Program-made: the position numbers and the translations under genes
The notes under the pieces: model-generated
Seen by the model: the letters and a program-made list of their open reading frames with translations, nothing else
What the model was told of the DNA's origin: nothing
Databases searched by the model: none
DNA from: Haemophilus parainfluenzae
GTDB lineage: Bacteria; Pseudomonadota; Gammaproteobacteria; Enterobacterales; Pasteurellaceae
Assembly (NCBI RefSeq): GCF_003252795.1
Contig: NZ_QEPQ01000004.1
Location: 124,001-188,000, forward strand
DNA: 64,000 bases
Direction: 5' to 3'
Shown: one piece after another, positions 56,465-64,000 of the stretch
Numbering within the stretch: the stretch's first letter is position 1
Layout: every line of letters starts with the position of its first letter

Positions 56465-57352
56465 ATGAATACACCAAAAGAAATTGAAGGGATTCGTTTT
56501 CTGGGATTAGAAAAGTTAGATGAGGAACGTTTAGCCATAAAATCGCTCATCAATAAATGGATTATTATGCTATGCGTTGGGTTATTTTTCCTCATCGGAA
56601 CGATAGGGAATGGGTATCTATTAAGTACAGCTTTAATCCTTGGTGTGCTCATTTATTCTTTTCGTCATTTATTTTTTAAATATAAGCGTTTTATCGCAGA
56701 ATTTAAAACTCGAGTGATTAATACAATTGTCCAGGAATTTGGTTTCCAGTTTAACGCAGATAGAGGACTGAATATTGGTGATTTTCTCTCCGTTTATGAT
56801 AGTGGTCCCGCGACCTTCCGTAGTGAGGATTTAATCTTTGGTGAGTTTAACCAAACTGAAGTTGAAATTTGTGATTTTTCAGCATTTAACATGTCGTTGA
56901 AAGAGAAATCCGTTAAGGCATTAGGTGCTCAGAATTTCCAAGGCATTTTATTTAAAGCCACTTTCCCTAAAGAGCTGGCTCATTGGGTTTATGTTTGTGA
57001 TAAGAAAGAAGCAGGTTTAAGAAAAGAAGGTGAAATTGCCTTGATGGATAATCCGTCTTTTAATCGCTATTTTGATGTATTTACGGAAGATCAAATCTTA
57101 GCCAGATATGCTTTATCGCCTAAGTTAATGGAACGTTTTTGTGGACTGAAAGAGAAATTTAATTGCCCTATTTCGATGGTACTTCGTAACCGAGAAGTGA
57201 TTATTGCACTTAATTTAGGAAAGAATAGTTTTGAACCGTCCTTTGAAAAGTCATTGTTAGAAGACAATACGATTCGTGATTATATTTCGAGTATCAAAGG
57301 CTTTACAGATATGGTGAAAGAACTCGGGTTAAATAACCATATTTGGAAATAA
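56465..57352 (+). CDS. DUF3137 membrane protein
   Basis: 295-residue protein with two predicted membrane helices (about 29-66) and a large soluble C-terminal domain, including SGPATFRSEDLIFGEFNQTEVEI and FQGILFKATFPK. This matches the DUF3137 family often encoded beside lemA. Function unknown. Eleven bases after lemA, same operon; a strong terminator follows. Confidence 0.75.
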   Translation: MNTPKEIEGIRFLGLEKLDEERLAIKSLINKWIIMLCVGLFFLIGTIGNGYLLSTALILGVLIYSFRHLFFKYKRFIAEFKTRVINTIVQEFGFQFNADRGLNIGDFLSVYDSGPATFRSEDLIFGEFNQTEVEICDFSAFNMSLKEKSVKALGAQNFQGILFKATFPKELAHWVYVCDKKEAGLRKEGEIALMDNPSFNRYFDVFTEDQILARYALSPKLMERFCGLKEKFNCPISMVLRNREVIIALNLGKNSFEPSFEKSLLEDNTIRDYISSIKGFTDMVKELGLNNHIWK

Positions 57353-57365
57353 ACGTTAATGTAAT

Positions 57366-57398
57366 AAAAGACGAGTTTAGATAAAAACTCGTCTTTTT
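57366..57398 (+). terminator. Terminator after the lemA operon
   Basis: AAAGACGAGTTT (57367-57378) pairs with AAACTCGTCTTT (57385-57396), followed by T. Confidence 0.85.
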
Positions 57399-57518
57399 GT
57401 TTTATATGCTATGTACTTGTTTATTGGGTTTTTAACACCGAAAATTTTGACCGCACTTTTATTTCGCAAAATAGTCAGTTTTTTGCTATAATTCCGCACA
57501 ATTTTCATTACAAAATAG

Positions 57519-59954
<2,436 letters not shown>

Positions 59955-59978
59955 TCTAACACTCAAAAATATCACTAA

Positions 59979-60018
59979 AAATGACCGCACTTAGGGAAAC
60001 CAAGTGCGGTATTTTTTT
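59979..60018 (+). terminator. Uptake-sequence terminator after gyrB
   Basis: ACCGCACTT (59983-59991) and AAGTGCGGT (60002-60010), followed by ATTTTTTTAT. Confidence 0.85.
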
Positions 60019-60078
60019 ATCTAGAATATAAATAAAAATAATTTTCAATTAGATCTGTTATTTATTTATATTCTTGAC

Positions 60079-60192
60079 TATAATTTTTGCGACTTATATC
60101 GCTTAAAGACAATGAGACGAAATAGACTCGTTTTTTGGTTGTTAGATTGGTAGCAAAGTACGCATAGTAATGTGCGTACTTCTTTTTTGTTT
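60079..60192 (+). promoter_or_regulatory. cydDC leader with promoter -10, leader ORF and terminator
   Basis: TATAAT at 60079-60084 is a perfect -10. The leader then holds a short reading frame (60112-60153). Directly after it comes AAGTACGCA (60156-60164) pairing with TGCGTACTT (60173-60181), with a T-rich run to 60192, ending just before the cydD ribosome site TAGGAGC. The order resembles a transcription attenuator; it could also be a short RNA of about 100 bases. Confidence 0.5.
60112..60153 (+). CDS. Candidate leader peptide upstream of cydD
   Basis: Thirteen codons, MRRNRLVFWLLDW, ending in TAG two bases before the terminator stem. Only AAAGA eight bases before the ATG suggests a weak ribosome site. 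Three arginines and two tryptophans would be the obvious sensors if it were an attenuator; cysteine, which might be expected for a thiol exporter, is absent. Translation is unproven. Confidence 0.35.
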   Translation: MRRNRLVFWLLDW

Positions 60193-60207
60193 TTAGGAGC
60201 AATCATT

Positions 60208-61953
60208 ATGATGATAGATAAACGCCTAATTAACGCGGTGGCCGATAGTAAAAAATGGATTGGCATCACAGTGTTATGGAACTGGGTGGCGTTAATTGGT
60301 GGGATTATTAGTGCCGTCGTGTTTTCTTATATTTTACAGGCGGCTTATTTTAATGAATTGGGCCCACTAAGTGCGGTCATTTTGGGTATCGTTTTAATTG
60401 CTGCTTTGGCGTTGCGTGCCTTTGCAGGTAAAAAATCGGTGCAGGCCTCTTATTTTGCCAGTACGAAAGTAAAACATGAGCTGCGTAGCCTCATCTATCG
60501 CAAATTGGCTTCAATGCCGCTTAATCAAGTGAATCAACAATCTACGTCAAACATCATTCAAGTGGCTTCAGAAGGCGTAGAACAACTTGAAATCTACTTT
60601 GGGCGTTATTTACCTCAGCTTTTTTATAGCTTGCTTGCCCCGCTTACACTCTTTGCTTTTCTGATCTTTTTCAGCTTTAAAACAGCCATAATTTTGCTGA
60701 TTTGTGTGCCGTTGATTCCGATGTCGATCATTGCAGTGAATAAAATTGCGAAAAAACTCTTGGCAAAATATTGGTCCATTTATGTAGGATTAGGCAGCAG
60801 TTTCTTAGATAACCTACAAGGTTTAATCACGCTGAAAATCTATCAAGATGATGCTTATAAAGCGAAAGCAATGGATGAAGAAGCGGAACATTTCCGCAAA
60901 ATTACCATGAAAGTGCTCACTATGCAGCTTAACTCAGTGTCGCTGATGGATTTACTTGCTTACGGTGGTGCGACAATCGGGATTTTAACGGCTTTGTTGC
61001 AATTCCAAGCCGATCAATTAACCGTATTAGGTGTCATTTTATTTATTCTGCTTTCTTCTGAATTCTTTATTCCGCTTCGTTTATTGGGTTCTTTCTTCCA
61101 TGTAGCAATGAATGGTAAAGCGGCATCCGATAAGATCTTTACTTTGTTAGATACGCCAGTGGAAACCCAAACACAAGCGGTCGATTTTGCAGCGAAAAAT
61201 GCCATTCAGGTGGATATTCAAGATCTGCATTTTGCTTATAGCGAAGAAAAACCAGCAATTACAGGCTTAGATTTAAGCATCTTACCAAATCAGCTTACGG
61301 TATTTGTGGGTAAAAGTGGTTGTGGTAAATCAACCTTGGTTTCATTGCTAATGGGCTTTAATAAGGCACAACAAGGCAAAATTCTATTCAGCGGCCAAGA
61401 AATTCAAGAGATTGATCGTCATTCGTTTTATGAAAAAGTCTCTTTGGTGAGCCATAGCAGTTATGTGTTTAAAGGTACGCTACGTGAAAATATGACGATG
61501 GCGAAAATTGATGCCACAGATGAGCAAATTTACGCGTGTTTAGAACAAGTCAATTTGGCGCAATTCGTTCGAGATAATGGTGGATTAGATATGCCGTTAT
61601 TAAGCCGTGGTGCGAATTTATCTGGCGGTCAAATTCAACGTTTAGCGTTAGCTCGCGCGTTATTACACAATGCCGAGCTTTATATTTTTGATGAAGCGAC
61701 CAGTAACATTGATGTGGAAAGCGAAGAAATTATTTTGCAGTTCATTCAGCAATTTAAACAACAAAAAACCATTGTGATGATTTCTCATCGTTTGGCGAAT
61801 GCCGTGAATGCCGACTGCATTAATGTGCTTGAACAAGGCAAATTAATTGAGCAAGGTACACATAAAGAGCTCATGGCAAAACAAGGTGCGTATGCTGAAA
61901 TGTTCCAACAACAAAAAGATTTAGAACAAATTAGAGAGGTGGCAAATGCGTAA
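60208..61953 (+). CDS. cydD: CydD, cysteine/glutathione ABC exporter subunit
   Basis: 581-residue ABC half-transporter (membrane domain about 20-320, ATPase about 345-575). Walker A is VGKSGCGKSTL, signature LSGGQIQRLALARAL, Walker B LYIFDEATS. With CydC it exports cysteine and glutathione to the periplasm, which is needed for cytochrome bd assembly. The start at 60208 has TAGGAGC seven bases upstream; the longer in-frame reading from 60172 overlaps the terminator and is rejected. Confidence 0.93.
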   Translation: MMIDKRLINAVADSKKWIGITVLWNWVALIGGIISAVVFSYILQAAYFNELGPLSAVILGIVLIAALALRAFAGKKSVQASYFASTKVKHELRSLIYRKLASMPLNQVNQQSTSNIIQVASEGVEQLEIYFGRYLPQLFYSLLAPLTLFAFLIFFSFKTAIILLICVPLIPMSIIAVNKIAKKLLAKYWSIYVGLGSSFLDNLQGLITLKIYQDDAYKAKAMDEEAEHFRKITMKVLTMQLNSVSLMDLLAYGGATIGILTALLQFQADQLTVLGVILFILLSSEFFIPLRLLGSFFHVAMNGKAASDKIFTLLDTPVETQTQAVDFAAKNAIQVDIQDLHFAYSEEKPAITGLDLSILPNQLTVFVGKSGCGKSTLVSLLMGFNKAQQGKILFSGQEIQEIDRHSFYEKVSLVSHSSYVFKGTLRENMTMAKIDATDEQIYACLEQVNLAQFVRDNGGLDMPLLSRGANLSGGQIQRLALARALLHNAELYIFDEATSNIDVESEEIILQFIQQFKQQKTIVMISHRLANAVNADCINVLEQGKLIEQGTHKELMAKQGAYAEMFQQQKDLEQIREVANA

Positions 61954-63604
61954 AAATGGTTTTGTTGTGATGGGGCATTTGCTGAAATTAGTGACCCCAC
62001 TGGCGCATATCATGGCGTTTACTATCACCATGGGAACGCTCGGTTTTCTTGCTGCCATTTTTATTATGGTGCTTGGGGCGATGGGTTTAGTAAATTTATT
62101 AAACTTTGACACCCATTTAAGTTTTTCTGGAATTTTGACCGCACTTATCATGTTAGCGGTGGCTCGTGGCGCATTGCGTTATTTAGAGCAAATGTCCGGG
62201 CACTATATTGCTTTTAAATTATTGGCATTATTGCGTGATAAAGTATTTTCTTCTTTACGCCGCTTAGCTTTTGTGAAGTTGCAAGACAAACAAGCGGGGC
62301 AATTAGTGTCCTTGGTGACTAATGATATCGAATTGCTCGAAGTGTTCTATGCGCATACCATCGCACCAATTATGATTGCGTTCTTTACTTCTGCGATTTT
62401 ATTATTGGTCTTTGGGCATCTTTCAGGTTGGTTTGTGGTTGTAGCATTAGCCGCTTATTTAACGGTGGGGGTGATTTTACCCATTATCACCACCAAATTG
62501 GCGCGTGAAGATGGCAGACGCTATCGTGAATTAGTAGGCGAAATGAATGATTTCTTCCTCGACAGTGTGCGTGGTATGAAAGAAATTCAACTTTTCGGTT
62601 ATGCAAAACAACGTTTAGATGAAATTCAACAACGCAGCCAAAAAATTGATACGGCTTTTGAGCGCATTAAAGACCAAGAAGCAAAAGTGCGCGTTTACAC
62701 TGAAGTGGCGGTATCGGCGTTTAACATTATTATGTTATTCACAGGCTTAATTTTGTTTAGCCTAGATAAGATTGATTTCTCAGCCTTTTTAATCGGCGTA
62801 ATTTTATTGATGTCGAGTTACGGCCCAGTTATTGCGTTAAGTAACCTTTCAAGCAATTTGTTACAAACCTTGGCTTCAGGTGAGCGTGTATTGAGCTTGC
62901 TAGCAGAAGAACCAGAATTAAAAGACGTAGAAAGTGCGGTCTCTTTGAAAGAGGTTTCTCGCATTGATGTTGAGAGTGTAAGTTTTGCTTATGGTGAAGA
63001 ACAAATTTTATCGGATGTTAGCTTGTCTGTGAAAAAGGGTGAAATCTTAGGGATTCATGGCAGAAGTGGTAGCGGTAAAAGTACCTTGTTAAAACTGCTG
63101 ATGCGTTTTTACGATCCTAAATCGGGTAGCATTAAAATTAATGGCGAAATCTTACCGAATATCAACACCCGTAGTTTGCGTGACAATATGGCGTACATTA
63201 CTCAGCAAACCTATATTTTCAACGAAACCATCGAGGAAAATATTAGGCTTGCGCGCCGTGATGCTACGTTAGAAGAAATTATGGAAGCCGCGAAGAAAGC
63301 ATCAATTCATGATTTCATTTTGAGTTTGCCTGAAGGTTATCAAACGAAAATGACGGAATTGGGCGGTAACCTGTCTGATGGTGAAAAACAACGTATAGGT
63401 ATTGCTCGTGCATTCTTACACAACGCACCGATTATTTTACTCGATGAACCAACTAGTAATTTGGACAGCTTAAACGAAGCGATGATTTTGAAATCATTGT
63501 TGAACGTGAAAGCAGAAAAATTGATTATTCTCGTGAGTCATCGCCAATCTACCATGGCGATTTGCGATCAGGTGATTGGCATTGAGAATGGAAGAATGTC
63601 GTAA
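61946..63604 (+). CDS. cydC: CydC, cysteine/glutathione ABC exporter subunit
   Basis: 552-residue partner of CydD with the same layout. Six membrane helices are followed by an ATPase domain with HGRSGSGKSTLL (Walker A), NLSDGEKQRIGIARAF (signature, D in place of the second G) and IILLDEPTSN (Walker B). Starts eight bases inside cydD, so translation is coupled. An uptake-sequence-like terminator follows. Confidence 0.93.
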   Translation: MRKNGFVVMGHLLKLVTPLAHIMAFTITMGTLGFLAAIFIMVLGAMGLVNLLNFDTHLSFSGILTALIMLAVARGALRYLEQMSGHYIAFKLLALLRDKVFSSLRRLAFVKLQDKQAGQLVSLVTNDIELLEVFYAHTIAPIMIAFFTSAILLLVFGHLSGWFVVVALAAYLTVGVILPIITTKLAREDGRRYRELVGEMNDFFLDSVRGMKEIQLFGYAKQRLDEIQQRSQKIDTAFERIKDQEAKVRVYTEVAVSAFNIIMLFTGLILFSLDKIDFSAFLIGVILLMSSYGPVIALSNLSSNLLQTLASGERVLSLLAEEPELKDVESAVSLKEVSRIDVESVSFAYGEEQILSDVSLSVKKGEILGIHGRSGSGKSTLLKLLMRFYDPKSGSIKINGEILPNINTRSLRDNMAYITQQTYIFNETIEENIRLARRDATLEEIMEAAKKASIHDFILSLPEGYQTKMTELGGNLSDGEKQRIGIARAFLHNAPIILLDEPTSNLDSLNEAMILKSLLNVKAEKLIILVSHRQSTMAICDQVIGIENGRMS

Positions 63605-63614
63605 GGCAGTGAGA

Positions 63615-63650
63615 AAAAGAGCGGTCAAATTGACCGCCTTTTTTATTTTC
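63615..63650. terminator. Terminator between cydC and coaA
   Basis: GCGGTCAA (63621-63628) pairs with TTGACCGC (63630-63637), with a T-run to the right and an A-run to the left. It overlaps the coaA stop and serves both convergent units. It is a partial uptake-sequence pair (AGAGCGGTC variant). Confidence 0.8.
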
Positions 63651-64000
63651 TTAATTTCACTAACTCAACTTCGTGATTTTCACCTTTTCTAAGAATGAGA
63701 TTGGCGCGCTCACGAGTCGGCAGAATGTTTTGTTTTAAATTCAATCCATTAATGTTATCCCAAATGTTGCTAGCCGTTTCAATGGCTTCCTGCTCAGAGA
63801 GATTGGCATAATGTTTAAAATAGGAATCCGGATTAGTGAAAGCACTTTGACGGAATTTTAAGAATCGCTTGATGTACCATTCTTTGAGCAAGTTCTCGTC
63901 TGCATCAACGTAAATGGAGAAATCCACAAAATCAGACACGAAGGTTTGATTTGCTTTATTTGAACCTGTTTGGAGAACATTTAACCCTTCTAAAATTAAA
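63643..64000 (-). CDS. coaA: Pantothenate kinase CoaA, C-terminal part (runs off window)
   Basis: C-terminal 119 or so residues of type I pantothenate kinase, the first step of coenzyme A synthesis. Landmarks: [38 protein letters not shown] and [18 protein letters not shown], closely following E. coli CoaA. The frame stays open to the end of the window, so the start lies beyond 64000. The internal ATG near 63939 is not the true start. Confidence 0.93.
   Translation of the reverse strand, partial: LILEGLNVLQTGSNKANQTFVSDFVDFSIYVDADENLLKEWYIKRFLKFRQSAFTNPDSYFKHYANLSEQEAIETASNIWDNINGLNLKQNILPTRERANLILRKGENHEVELVKLRK

Noticed and set aside
60172-60207. Longer cydD start at 60172
   Set aside because: It would place the start inside the terminator stem; TAGGAGC is correctly spaced only for 60208.

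Overview
The window looks like a chromosome segment of a Pasteurellaceae bacterium of the Haemophilus group, most likely Haemophilus parainfluenzae or a close relative. The main evidence is the very frequent Hin-type DNA uptake sequence (core AAGTGCGGT / ACCGCACTT), often arranged as inverted pairs that act as transcription terminators. Base composition is AT-rich, and the gene set and gene order match Haemophilus (gpsA-cysE-shikimate-dehydrogenase-like, lon-hemW-rpiA-serA, ansB-dcuA, tamA-tamB-ppx). Species assignment is inference.

Layout. 1-8 kb: a truncated lysophospholipase-like hydrolase, a pentaheme cytochrome/TMAO reductase pair (torY-torZ) behind a good FNR-type promoter, an aldehyde dehydrogenase, a DASS-family anion transporter and a small His-rich lipoprotein. 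8.3-17.7 kb: the accessory region. Two arrays of small AT-rich genes (8.4-11.3 kb and 15.3-17.7 kb) flank a tyrosine-catabolism unit: tyrosine phenol-lyase (tpl), a TyrP permease and a YheO/DauR-type regulator. The arrays look like orphan immunity genes of contact-dependent or polymorphic toxins. Several genes are directly preceded by a short open remnant that resembles a toxin C-terminus, ends with a stop and has no toxin start. A decayed CdiA/FhaB-like repeat fragment and a duplicated purT 3' end lie among them. 17.7-31 kb: purT, luxS, yqaA, yqaB, a PRD-domain protein, the tamA-tamB-ppx operon and a dtd-yihY-ychJ-yiiM cluster. 31-49 kb: yjgR, udp, the yibN-secB-gpsA-cysE-sdhL cluster, ansB-dcuA, a YfcC transporter, a VirK-family gene, lon with a sigma-32 promoter, hemW, rpiA and serA. 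49-64 kb: a complete hydrogenase-2 structural and maturation operon (hybOABCDE) behind an exact FNR promoter, lemA and a DUF3137 gene, gyrB, cydDC with an unusual leader, and the 3' part of coaA.

How it works together. The window is rich in anaerobic respiration functions: Hyb oxidises H2, TorYZ reduces N/S-oxides, DcuA and AnsB feed fumarate metabolism, and CydDC supports cytochrome bd assembly. FNR-like sites stand in front of three of these units. Tyrosine uptake and cleavage to phenol, pyruvate and ammonia appears to be under CRP control.

The most interesting part is the immunity-gene array. Its modules are separated by long hairpins made of paired uptake sequences, and recombination at the purT 3' end has left recognisable scars. 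This suggests natural transformation and homologous recombination as the route by which immunity modules are gained and stacked. No rRNA, tRNA, CRISPR array, insertion sequence or prophage was recognised.
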